Source: Brevipalpus yothersi (taxonomy: Eukaryota > Arthropoda > Arachnida > Trombidiformes > Tenuipalpidae). Taken from it: a stretch of DNA of 64,000 nt. The translations under genes and the position numbers were made by a program. The notes beneath the pieces were generated by a model. The model searched no databases. It had not been told where the DNA came from and was given only the letters and a program-made list of their open reading frames with translations. The stretch is from NCBI GenBank assembly GCA_003956705.1, contig QZCP01000121.1, positions 62,001 through 126,000 of the forward strand, in the 5' to 3' direction. This document shows positions 1 through 12,000 of this stretch, piece after piece (within the stretch, counting starts at the first letter, position 1; every line of letters begins with the position of its first letter).

Positions 1-123
1 AAAAGTGAAGAAGTGGGAGAAAAAGGGGCTTCTGGTGCAATATTGTCATGAAGAAGGACCAACTTGTCCCAAGAAAAGAAATATATATATATATATATAT
101 ATGTATTTATGAGATAAACTCAC

Positions 124-1403
124 CTTTCATCCTTCGGTTTTGAAACCAAACCTGAAGAGAATGGAAGAAGAAGAATAGGGCCGATAAATCATCATGTAGG
201 AGACAATATTTCACTAATTTCAATAAGATGTTTTGAGATGAAGCACTCAACATTTTCACAGTACTCACCTTAATTGTACTCTCAGGAAGGTTAAGAGTTG
301 AGGCAAGCTCACAGCGTCGAGGTCTTGAGACATAATTTTCTCGAATAAATTCTTTCTCCAGTTGAGCGATTTGTTCACGAGTGAAAGCAGTTCTGTATCG
401 ACGAATTGAAGCCTCTGACTGACTGGAATTGTGTTTAGCTTTGGGATCAAAATTAGAACAGAATATCATGTTAGTGAAGAATGATAAGAGTGATAATATT
501 CAAGTGAAAAAGAAAATTGCGAATATCAAAGCTAGACTCGAGAGTGTAAGTTCTTCCATAAATTTCAGCCAGTTAAACAGTTCAGAAAGTTTCCTTCTCT
601 CTGAGCTTTTTCCCAGACACTCAGAAAAGTCCGAAAAAAGAAAATTGTGATTCTTCCACCCGGTATGGTAAGAATGGATTCTCATTCTTAAACAAAACTT
701 GAAGAGCCATAAAAAGGCGGAAACTCGAGCAGCACCCTAACTAATGTTGGCCAGTTTGCAAGTTAAAGATATTCACTTATCAGTTCGCATCAGCATTTGG
801 CGGCGATTCTCAGCATCTTCCGGGCCAAAATAGTAGCCCAACTCTCGACTTTCTCCTCCCGCTCTTGCCATTTTCTAGCCATACATCTGTATTGGCTATG
901 GAAGATGTTATCTAGTAGATAAAAGTTTGTCATGAAGACAGAATTCATGACTATCGATCGAGGCCTATTGAAGCGTCGGCGGCGTTGGCGTTCGAGGCCA
1001 ATAAGTGAATGAATTATTATTCACAATGAATGGACGTGAGAAGAAGACTTAAAAATGAAAATACTATCATGATAAGAGCATCTTAAGTGATGCTAATGAG
1101 GATCTTTTTGGCGCCTTAAGATGTCTCGGGTGAGAGTAGTCAAGATGGATGATGGAAATTTTAAAATGTCTTCAAACATACATAAAAAGCACTTTAACGA
1201 TATTTGATGGAATAGTATTGGCATAATTACAACTTTATTCGGCCATACAGATCTCGAGATGATGTTTAGCATCTTCATTCTTCCCTCAATCTTCCCTAAA
1301 CCTTCACTCTGTAATTGTTGTTAAATCTAGTGTTTCAAATGAGCTTACCTTGATTGTGTTTATTGGAATTTGTCAGAGTTGTTGTTGAGTCCATAGCTTT
1401 CAT
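124..1403 (-). CDS. eve: Even-skipped/Evx homeobox transcription factor, 5' part (3 exons, continues off the left edge)
   Basis: Exons are 1403-1349, 438-269 and 151-124, with phases 1, 0 and 1 agreeing. An in-frame TAG lies about 30 bases upstream of the ATG at 1403. The protein begins MKAMDSTTTLTNSNKHNQ, and a homeodomain follows from residue 31. It contains RRYRTAFTREQ, ENYVSRPRRCELA, LNLPESTIK and VWFQNRRMK, which is the Evx/Eve class, with Gln50 and Asn51 of the recognition helix. The intron at 268-152 splits the homeobox between homeodomain positions 46 and 47, a position I recall from Evx genes. The third exon ends AAA-G then gtgag, so the next codon starts with G, as expected for the Asp of the family's MKD; the rest lies outside the window. 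Eve proteins are nuclear DNA-binding repressors in segmentation and neuronal fate. The short N-terminus before the homeodomain fits the family. Without the last splice the frame would stop after MKGEFIS, which I consider unlikely. Confidence 0.9.
439..1348 (-). other. Intron 1 of the eve gene
   Basis: The donor is G|gtaagc at 1349/1348 and the acceptor is cccaaag| at 440-439. A second possible acceptor (ttccag) lies nearby but does not fit the phase. Positions 820-1010 hold an unusually CG-rich patch for this window, including a run of GGCGG-like words near 975-1000. It could be regulatory. No coding exon was recognised inside. Confidence 0.75.
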
Positions 1404-1799
1404 TTGTGATGAGAAGTTGATGAGAAGATGCTAATTTTACAAATGATGAATCAGATGAATGAAATTATTTCCACTTAACACAAGCCTAAGTTGTTACAAT
1501 TACAAGATATCAATGTGCAAAACAAATAAGGGAAATAAGATAGAGAGAGAGAGAGAGAATAAAAGAGAAAAATATAGAGACGAGAAAATAAAGATGATGG
1601 CTGATGGTGGTCACAATTCGAGTGGAAGTGATGATGGTAACGTAATGATTTCCTATGATGGCTTTTCTCTCTTTTTGCCTTTCTCTCTCCCGTGATGGAC
1701 GGTGGGATGGTTCTAACGTTCTAGTAAAGAACAGTTCTTTTCCCATGGACAATATGACCCGCTTCCAGCATTCTCACTCACTTACATTTCAACTTCAAC

Positions 1800-1845
1800 T
1801 CAACCTTATAGGCCAAGTTGTCGATTGCCAATTGGTTGGTTACGG
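1800..1845 (-). promoter_or_regulatory. Possible eve core promoter (TATA-like plus CCAAT boxes)
   Basis: Read on the minus strand there is a TATAAGG at 1810-1804. About 25 bases upstream of it lies a cluster of CCAAT-type words on both strands (accaaccaattggc, 1829-1842). This is roughly 400 bases upstream of the eve ATG. No initiator was identified with confidence, so this is a weak call. Confidence 0.25.
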
Positions 1846-1909
1846 TTCTTCTTCAGCTCCGCCTTTTCCCACTGAATAACGCATACGTATAAGATCGGTA
1901 CATGAAGTG

Positions 1910-1947
<38 letters not shown>

Positions 1948-2037
1948 TGAGCTCTCTTTTCGAATGATCATGCTGATCAATGAAATCAAATTATATTGGA
2001 CAATCGATGCCTTGGGATTTGGATGATGTTCAATACT

Positions 2038-2155
<118 letters not shown>

Positions 2156-3230
2156 CATCTTTACTCCCTTGGGCACACAATTCAGATGATAGTCAAAATA
2201 GAGGCGATAATTGGCCAAGAGAATACTGAAGCAGTCAGAATTTGCCTTGATTCATATATACTACTGTCTTTACATCATGTTCATATCCACTACACGCACC
2301 ATTCCTCCATGATCCAGTCAATATAGTATTCAAATTTGATCGCATTCTCGATAATACATGTGATCATTCTATTCATCTTCTCATAAAGCGGATGTATTAT
2401 TGCCCAATTCATCTTAATTTGATCACTTTTTTCTCCTCTCTTTCTATCTGAACAGATAACGAATGAAAAAGAAGAATTAAACAAGAAGTGAACTTTATTT
2501 CTATAAATTTTCTTTTATTCTTACTGCAAAATGCTGCAATAATAATGGTTTGCTTTCGAATTTTGCTAGTTTACTGGTTTTCATTACACAACTCTGTATT
2601 CCAGTATGATCACTTTCGAATAGCTCACCAAAATGGTGAACAAAATGCAAATGTATTCATTGCTCGGTAACAATCATGAATCTTCATCCTTCCTCACTCT
2701 TAAATGATGATGGCTCTGAATTTGATTATATTACTGTTTATCACGATATTCAATCAGCTTTCTCTCTTACCTATTCACAGCCTGATGAGATCACTATCAT
2801 AGCAAGTAAGGATTGATCAAGCATCTCAAGAGAGGAGTAAAATGATTGTGCCTTGGAGAATCATTCAATCAACAATTGGCCAAGAGCTAAAATTTTGATA
2901 AGATCACAAAATTCAACTTTTTAGTTACAAAATTCAATTCTTTTCTTTTTCCTTCCCTTCAGTCTTTTGAATTTTTAACATGATTCTATCTATTTGCCTT
3001 GAAACATGATCCTCCTTCAACTTGTATCATTATTATATGCCTTCAACAAAGGCAATACTGTTTGTTTGTGAAAATTTAATTATCGCTACTGGTTGATGAG
3101 TGTGAGAGATCATAATTGAAGTGTTATTTTTTCAGTAGAGAAAAAAGCCTCCAAGCTCCTTAGAGAGCCATCATTGGCTGGCAAGGGAATATAAGTATTC
3201 TTTTTTCACACCAGCTAGACAATTATTTTA

Positions 3231-3232
<2 letters not shown>

Positions 3233-3274
<42 letters not shown>
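3233..3274. repeat. (CT)n microsatellite
   Basis: An uninterrupted run of CT dinucleotides of about 40 bases. Confidence 0.97.
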
Positions 3275-3278
<4 letters not shown>

Positions 3279-3887
3279 TTCCTTTCTTTTTATCTTTCCT
3301 TTTAGCACATGCTGAAATAGCGTAAATCTACTGAGAAGAATGTTGTTGGATAATGGAAAATTTCTGCCAAAAGCGATCCTTTTTTCACTTTTTTTCATCT
3401 CCTCTGCTTCTGCCACCACCGTAAACATCAATAATTCTTTGGATAGAAAAGAGAAAAATTTTCTAGTTCGAGATTGGATAAAATGTCTTAACAAACACCA
3501 AAAGCTACACTCATGTGTGAATAGATTTTATTGCTGTTGAGCGATCATAACAACACTCAAATTAAAATACAATCGTCTTAGATCTGATAGTTTCCACAAA
3601 ATTTGTTGGCTATTCTCTCTCGGAAGTGGACTTGCACTCACTTCTTCATGGAAAAAACTTACAACAAGCACAGCAAAAGTTTCAATTACATGGCTATTCA
3701 ACAGAATACACCTGATAACAATACCAGGTATTACTGGGAGTTTTGAAGCTGTTAGAGTGAGAAAAATAACATTACCATCATATTCTGCACTTCTAATGAG
3801 GTTCCCCATTGACTTGAGCTTTAGCTTCAACTTGTGTTCAATGTTCAAATTTTGCCGATCAACAAAAAGCTCCTGTACTACCAGATT

Positions 3888-3889
<2 letters not shown>

Positions 3890-3963
<74 letters not shown>
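3890..3963. repeat. (GA)n microsatellite
   Basis: About 70 bases of uninterrupted GA repeats. Confidence 0.97.
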
Positions 3964-3966
<3 letters not shown>

Positions 3967-4769
3967 TGGTTAAATGGATTCACTCAGCTGAACCATAATG
4001 CTTTCTCATCGTTAATGATTTTAAATTCTTTCCCAGGTACAATGAAATCTATCTGGCTCATATATGATGATTTATCGGAGCCTATTCTTCATTCTTTATT
4101 CTCTCAATATACATACATGTACGATACTGGAGCTGAAGAATGAATGAAAGATAGTGTGCTCACCTTACGAGCAAAGACAAAATTGCCTTTTCAGTGTCAA
4201 TATGTCTCGAAAAGCCTCTTCTTCTTCTTAACTTTTCGACCAACTGACTTTGACCTATGACCTCTCAGCATGGATACCTTCTTGTGATCACTCACGCCCT
4301 ACGGAATATTGCCTCTCTTGGTCAGAAACGAAATCATAAAATTGCAATTATCCTCCAATTTGGCTCATTATCTGCATCTAACGATACCGTTACGATTATT
4401 GTTTGTCGACTTTGTAGTCTCTCTCTCTCTCTTTAATCACCCAAAATTATCACAAAATTCTTATGCTACTCTCTTGAAACATTTTTGCCGCTGAATATTG
4501 TTTCTCATTTCATTATCAAACATATTCCTTTCAATCCTATTTGCCTGTTCACTCGTTGTGTTATCAATACTACCCATCAACATGTTCTTTTGGTCAAAGA
4601 TCACCCGAAAGGTGGTTTCGGCTTTTTAACCTCTTTCGAACCCTTTTACCGTGAACATCGAGCCACTCTGAATCACCTTTACAGTAAACTTAATGCATCC
4701 ACTAATGTCATCAATGGCGCCCACCGCTCCTAATGGTCATCCAAGATGACCATTGGCGATATTCTCCCT

Positions 4770-4770
<1 letters not shown>

Positions 4771-4842
<72 letters not shown>
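4771..4842. repeat. (CT)n microsatellite
   Basis: About 70 bases of uninterrupted CT. A shorter GA tract lies close by at about 4927-4951 in the opposite sense. Confidence 0.97.
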
Positions 4843-4847
<5 letters not shown>

Positions 4848-5169
4848 CTCTGTCTTGAGGCCTATGAACACCCCGTTTTATGGCCTGTCCATCGACCACA
4901 TTGCCTGCCATAGATTCTGATGAGGAAAGAGAGAGAGAGAGAGAGAGAGAGCAAGAGACACATAGAGACCATAGGACGATTCCATAAAGCTAGGTGTAAA
5001 ATTCTCGTTACGATCGGGATTGTACTCCTCGAGGCTTTTTGTCCACCACCCAAACCCAGGGATCTTATGGTTTCTCATCCTATGGAACTTTTTCCATTTC
5101 AAAAACTAGACAGTTGAGAGCATCACTCATCGAGAAACAATATCCAATAGTATTATGGCTCAAGGGCTC

Positions 5170-5230
<61 letters not shown>
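5170..5230. repeat. (GA)n microsatellite
   Basis: About 60 bases of uninterrupted GA repeats. Confidence 0.97.
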
Positions 5231-5232
<2 letters not shown>

Positions 5233-7241
5233 CCTGAAAAGAATTGCTTTCTTTCTTCAGGAAGCTCGCTATCACTACCGACACCATAGCTTGGGTCAAA
5301 GGTCATCACCTAAGGGCATAGCATTTGGAACAATCTCAAAGTATTCCTCTCACAAGTGGTTGCAATGATCATAGTTTCCAATCGACGAGGGTCCAATAAG
5401 ATAGAAACTAATGAGTGATTATGATGATAACTTGTACCGAGTTATTATCAGGGACCAATTTGAATCTTTTCCTTCAAAAATTACCGAAAAAAGTAGAAAA
5501 CTTGGATAAAACTTGTTGGGCTTGCTCGTTTACCAACTATTACTACCTTTGAAATGGATCCTTCCATGAAGATAGATCTAACAAGATTTCCACAAGTCTA
5601 AAAAAGGCGACTATTTTCACTTTTCTTTTGGTCAACCTTTTTTTGCTGAAAGTGATAGTGGTCCTTTGAAAAGCGCGAAAGTGGTCTCAAAAATTCTTCA
5701 CCGGAGGCCGGTGAAAGCTACTCATTTTATCCTCAAAATAGCTCAATGAAAACTCACCAGACATACATACACTTATAGGAGAGCGAAAGAAAGTAAAAAA
5801 TAGCATCACCAGAGTGGGAGGAGGAGAAGTGATGCCTTAGGCTTGTGGCATATTTATACAGTGAGAGAAAGAAAGAAAAAAAGAGAGACACTTGGAATAT
5901 TCTCTCTCTCTCTCCCTCTCTTTCTCTCTTTACGAGCTTCATTCACCAAAACGGTGAATGAAAAGGATCAGACCCGATTGTCCATCATTTTCGTCTGATT
6001 AACGTGTCAAATCTTTTGGGATGGATTTCCATTCAATTTATCACCTGAATGCTCAATATATACATAATTGATCGATACTGAGGATTCATGAGGTGAGGAG
6101 AATGATATACCTACTCTCAGAGGAGGCACTGTTTTCCAATTGATTCTATTCTCGACATGAGATTAGGACATGAAAGTGAGAGAGGTTTTTGGATTCTTCT
6201 AGAAATCAGTATCATTGAGAATAAAATTTGTTCAGATAAACACTCTGGCCTTGCTATCTCGTACAGCCCTTGGAATATGAAACATCAGTATCAATACCCA
6301 CATCTCATAAGCTCATTTTACCGAGGATGCGTTCTCTAAGCAATCTTCATATTGTATCACTTATCACTGAATGCTGAAGAGAATTTGAAATCTTATCATA
6401 CACAAATTTTTCCCTTTTTTCCATCCATAGAATGAGTCCAGAAAGGATGAAAAGTGGGTGAAAAGTGTTTTCATTTGAGGCTCAAGTTTCTCTCCAATAG
6501 ATGACAATAGGGACAATTTTTCCGGTCTACAATCCCGGATCTTCCATATCAAGATGTGAGAGCGTAATAAATTGATTTCGACTCTAATTTTTTTTCACCT
6601 CTTGAGCCAAGATTTTCACCTTTTCTCTAATTTTAAGAGAGGGGCTACCGATGTGGTGAACAATGTGGTAAATAGAATATGACTGGCCAGATAATTGGTG
6701 CTGATTTGACCGAAATTCGATTCATACCCGATTCACATAGCACCTCTTGATGAGCTGATGGTGTCAGTGAATGATTTCCTTGATACACCCATTCATTGAG
6801 CATTCCATGATATCCTGTCATGCTAGTGAATTAACCATTCAGATTGTCCATAATCCATGAAATGTTGTGGCCCACTTTTATTCCATCCACTTGTCATTCT
6901 TGAAGTGTGACACTTGAGATTCACAACTGTCAGGGCAATGTTTTCACCCAAACAAAAAATTTAGACGATGATACCGAGCGAAATTTTTATCAAAGTACAA
7001 GTGTATTAAATATTTCCTGTTTAATTCTCTGTCATAAATTGTTCAAATTGTTCAAGTGCCAGTGTTACTTCAAAACAGAGGAAATTTCCTCAAAAATTTT
7101 TCTCAGATTGTGATAATCATGACTTCATAATCAGACACTGATATTATCTGGAATATTTCAACTTTGAGAGGGAGAAATTTTTTCAGCCACATATCTAAGT
7201 GTTAATTAACGAGCTTAATTGAGAAAAATTTCAGCATCAAG

Positions 7242-7763
7242 ATGAAATATTTTACTTCTTCTCTCCATCAATTTCGCCAATATCACCAAAGACGAAGACA
7301 ACCAAGAGGACGAAGATACAATCGACGCCGATATCGACCTAATATGATGTATTATGGTGATGATTCCTACTGGACATATCAACCAAGTGGACAAGTGTTG
7401 GCCAAGAGAACATTACCACTCTTTTCACCGATTGCGGAAGAAAGTTCATTTGATGAGAGAGGCTTAATTGGTGACATGATACATGGATATGGTGGAGAAA
7501 GTAGACATCATCATTTTGGATTACACAGATCGGATTTTCTTTATGTGCTACCTATTTTGCTGGTCATCGGCTTAGGTGCTTTTCTCATACCGATAATTAC
7601 AACTTTCTTCACCGCCTTGATCACATCACAATCAAGTTACTGTGGTCGGAGAAGAAGAAGAGATGTTACAATTTTTTCAACTAAAGCAAAGCCTTTTCTA
7701 CAGGAAAAGATCTTCGAGTTGTGGACACAAGTTGAACACGCTTTCTCAAATTTTCAATACTGA
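7242..7763 (+). CDS. Unrecognised single-pass membrane protein with an Arg/Tyr-rich N-terminus and a polybasic RRRRRD site
   Basis: An open frame of 173 codons ends in TGA, with AATAAA 53 bases downstream (7816-7821). The N-terminal 35 residues are rich in Arg, Gln and Tyr. A strongly hydrophobic segment follows at about residues 99-128 (FLYVLPILLVIGLGAFLIP and onward). Just after it comes CGRRRRRDV, a furin-like or membrane-flanking basic cluster, and then a soluble C-terminus. The composition is clearly protein-like and unlike the AT-rich noise frames nearby. No family was recognised. The ATG follows tttcag|catcaag closely, so the exon may instead start at that acceptor and be joined to an upstream exon, for example one coding a signal peptide, that I did not find. 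The function is unknown. Confidence 0.6.
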   Translation: MKYFTSSLHQFRQYHQRRRQPRGRRYNRRRYRPNMMYYGDDSYWTYQPSGQVLAKRTLPLFSPIAEESSFDERGLIGDMIHGYGGESRHHHFGLHRSDFLYVLPILLVIGLGAFLIPIITTFFTALITSQSSYCGRRRRRDVTIFSTKAKPFLQEKIFELWTQVEHAFSNFQY

Positions 7764-7815
7764 TTTTTACGATACCTTGTCCAAAAGCTTCTTCACTTTT
7801 GGGTGATAATAATTA

Positions 7816-7821
7816 AATAAA
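7816..7821 (+). terminator. Poly(A) signal of the 7242 gene
   Basis: A canonical AATAAA in AT-rich sequence, 53 bases after the stop codon. This is the normal spacing for an animal 3' end. Confidence 0.5.
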
Positions 7822-9073
7822 TCAAGCTACATCTTGGCCTACATGTAAATCGAACAGTTTCATTTCTCTTTGAACCTAAAAATTTGCCCAGCTATTGGCT
7901 GCTACTGCATTATCTGGTTAGTATTGATACACATTCAGGTAGCCTCCTAACTTTTGAGAGGATCGAGAGTTGAGCAATTATCTTGTATAATTTTGGCTAT
8001 AGATTGTTGACTTTAGGTATCTAGTTTCATACAACACGATGGCTTTGTGTTGAGGAATAATCATACTATACCATATAAAGTTTGGATATAATTGATCAGA
8101 TTCAATGAAATGAAATGACTAGATTAAATTTCAGATCTATTAGTCTAATGTTTTAGGGGGAAAAATGTTTATCATCGGATTTTTTTTCAATCAATCATAA
8201 TCGTTAATTCAGTTCTATCCTTACACATCCTTAATTTCCAACAATTGTCTAATCGATCAGCTCAGGATCTCTGAACGATCGAGAGAAATGTTGGAAATAA
8301 TTTCTATTGATTATTGTATTATTATTGTAAATTTTAGAAATATTCTAATATCAGAAGCAATTTTTGAAAAAGTTTAGCTTTGACGCTAGTGTCTATAAGG
8401 AAAATATACATGTATTGTAAAAGTTCGATCATTTATTTTTTATAACCAATATTGATAAACACTTTGACTCTGGTTGAATGATTTATTCAAACTTAAGCTA
8501 TCATGAGGGAGTTTGGTTGTATTTTCAATTTTAAAATCCACATTTTAAAACTATTATGGAGAAAAATTCATTGAAATTAGAGAGAATTAATTAATTATTA
8601 ATTATTTATTTAGTGTATTTTTAACAAAAAAAGTCTCGATCAACAGGAACTTGCTCCGATTCAAATTTGGTATAATTAAGAAAAAAATGATTGAGTTACA
8701 GGTATAGCCAAAATCTGAATAATTAAAATAAATAGAATAATAATTCTAATGATGAATCAAAAAATTGAGGGAAGCGGACACTATGTGGAAATAATATGAC
8801 TTCTACTCTGATGCAAAATTCTTATATCATAAAAAATTCAAATGAGATCAACAGCAATTGTTTATTGTGAGACTTTATTGTTAACCTCCACATTAGAGTT
8901 GGAAGACCTTTACCCTGTATATATATGGACAATATATTGGAAAAGATGTTTTATTTTTCAAAAATGATGAGAAGAGGAGAGATGTGAGAAATGGAAAAAA
9001 GTTGGCCACTTGACTATCATTTCACCGGTTTAGTCACTGGTATTGATTGGTGACAGAATATAAATTGATAAAT
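7822..9073. other. AT-rich convergent intergenic region and LEV-10-like 3' UTR
   Basis: The plus-strand gene at 7242 and the minus-strand receptor gene at 9074 converge here. The sequence is very AT-rich with no credible coding frame. On the minus strand an AATAAA (plus-strand tttatt at 8950-8955) lies about 120 bases beyond the receptor stop and may be its poly(A) signal. Confidence 0.5.
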
Positions 9074-12000
9074 TTAAACACTGTCAACATGTAGATAAGG
9101 AGGCACGCAGGTCGACGGAGTTTCATGACACAATTTTGGCCTATGAACTTCGAAATGATCAGCGATTGTCTCACTTGGTCTACGTCGTTTGTGTTTTTGA
9201 TGGCATAGACTACAAAAAACAATTAAAAACAGAATAGTTCCTACGATAATCATCGATATCATCATAAGCTCATTAACTTGTGTCACTCTTATACCTAGAA
9301 AAATGGAGAGATAAAAAATCAATATCAGTGGTCATCAATTTGCTTGCTAAACGATTCGCTTACAGTCAACTTCATCAGCATGATCCAGTATTCCACAATT
9401 TTGAGCTTGATTACACTTTAATTCTTCAGGAATACAATAGCCACTGTGTGGACATTTGAAAAAAATACATTCACTCTGATCATCGGACGGGATCTCTGTC
9501 CAAACAGCCTGGAATCCTGTAGTCCGAGCATCACTTGTGGCAGTATACCTTGAGGAGAATGATTGAAAGTTTATATTAATATGAACAAAAATATCGATAA
9601 AACCAAACTTCATTCAATGTACTTACGAAATCTTGATCCAATTGCTTGAAGATATAATTTCTCTTGTTCCATTGTGAGAATTGCCTCTACAGATTTCTAT
9701 TGGTTGTGAGTTTGCATCTTTCCACACTCGAATTGCTCCTGTTCGACAACCTGCGCGAAAAAAATAAACACAAAAATGAGAATACAAATTATATTCGATA
9801 GAAGACAGTAGGATCATACCTTTTCCTTGCCCTTCAATTCCGATTTCGAAAAAAGATAAAAGAATTTTGTATCTTGGCTGGACTTGAATATACCAATTGC
9901 AAAATGTTCGTCGAGGTTTTTTATCATCATTCATCACCGGTAATCCAATGATACCAGTAGTCGAATTGGTTATATTTTCACCACAATCTAAAAGTAAATC
10001 GATTATATCATGAGAAAATGTATCTCACTCGATAAGCAAAGCAACTTGAGAAAATTTACCTTCGGGAAATGATTTGAGTGGAGAAAATTCGAAATTTGCC
10101 AAAAAACCATTTTGCTGGGTTTCTTGATCTGAATTCATCACAAATTTTAAACTTTTCACCGAACCAGATGAAAGATATGGACCGGGTGCAAATTCAGCAC
10201 AATATCGACCCATCAAACGTTCACTTCCATCGACATTGATTTCATACCATTCAAGCCAATCTTGTGTACACACTTCATTGTAAGCCAATACTAGGCTCGT
10301 ATCGATAGATGAATCCAAGGCAAATTTTTCAAACATTACATCAATATATTCATCAGGTCCACTTTCAAGATAATATTCACAAATCATGGATGGAAAATAT
10401 CGGTGTGGATATCTTGGTGAATTAAATTTGCCGGTACGATAGTTGTCACTATTGAATCGAAATCGGCATCCCGGCTCATCATGTAAGCCACGAATTCTGT
10501 AGTCAATTTCAAAATTATATCGTGCCTTGAATCCTTGCCCTTGTGTGGATCCACTTAAAAATATTAAACTTAATGTTGGACCATCTGATATGACTGATGG
10601 TGGAGTTTTATCGGTTCCACACAGTTGATAGTCAGGCTCAGATGTTTCGGATGGATCTTTTCCCAATCTGGAATATATTTGGAGAGCAGCATCTTCACAT
10701 CTGAATGAAATGTGGAAAGATGAGAATATTTTTCAAGAATAAATAGATTCAACATTTGACAGTATACTCACTCATACTCTTCATCATCTCCATCAGATAC
10801 TGAATGAGATTGCTTTTTATGTTCTTTTGGCACTGGAATCTCAAGTTTCTCAAATTCTAGTACAACTCTTTCCAGATGAGTTTCATCATCCATTCCATAT
10901 AAATAATATTTACACATTGTGTTTGAATGATACAAAAAAGGATAATTCGGTGAATAAATTGTTCCATTACTCTCGCCTTTGCTTGCAATTTTTTGATCAC
11001 ATTCGGTACCACGAATATGTTCTCCATCACTTTTACTTATTAAATCTGTAATTATTAACAAATAAAATATTAAATTTAGAGTCAATGGCCTAGTTGATTG
11101 TCATCAGATTTACCTAAATTTACAAATCTTTCAGAAAATTCGAAAGTTGCTTGATAACCTCTATTCTCATGGGGAGCAGTTCTTTGAAGGCTTGAAAAAA
11201 CAATTAGCATATTTGGACCAACTGAATAAATTGCTAAATTTGATTTTTGGCCACAATATGTGCCAATTAATGGATCCTCAATTTTTTCACCATCATACAC
11301 CTGAACGCGATCAAATGGGCAGCTGAGAAAAATGAGAAAGCAATTTAGCAAATGCAATGAAAATTTTTCGTGAAAATTGAATTGCTTGAATAACTTACTG
11401 AGCTCCACCATAAAATAGATCAAAATCCAAAAATTCAATCTTTATTCTTTGACCTTTACCACCTTTGAACAGGTATTTACATTCAATATTTTTCGGATAA
11501 ACTCCCGGATATGTGGGAGATTGGAAGAAACCTTCCTTTTTGATATCACTGAATATTGTGAAGCTACATAATTCACGAGGTGATGGAGTACCTGCGATAA
11601 ATGGACCTGAAAATAGAACAAAATGAATACCACTTAGTAAATATTTTATAAATTCTTTCACTCTATTCAGAAGCAAATTCATTGCTAGCCAAAATATTCC
11701 AAGTAGTATGTGTTGCTATAAATTATTCAATTGACACACTCAATTGGCTAATTAAGTGTTCATAGAGAAAGAGAGCTGAGATTTTTATCTAGCATTCTCG
11801 TTAGTTCTGGATGCAGGAATTCGCTTCCAAATAATAATTGCATTGGAAACAAAAATATACTTGTTGGTATAGTGATATAGTCTCTTATGCTTCAAAATTG
11901 ATGAGCAAGTTAGCCAGATTTTTCAATAAATAGAAAGAAATCTTATGGGGCTTTGATTATCTACATTTCGATATTTCTTTGGTTTCCTCTGTATGAGAAG

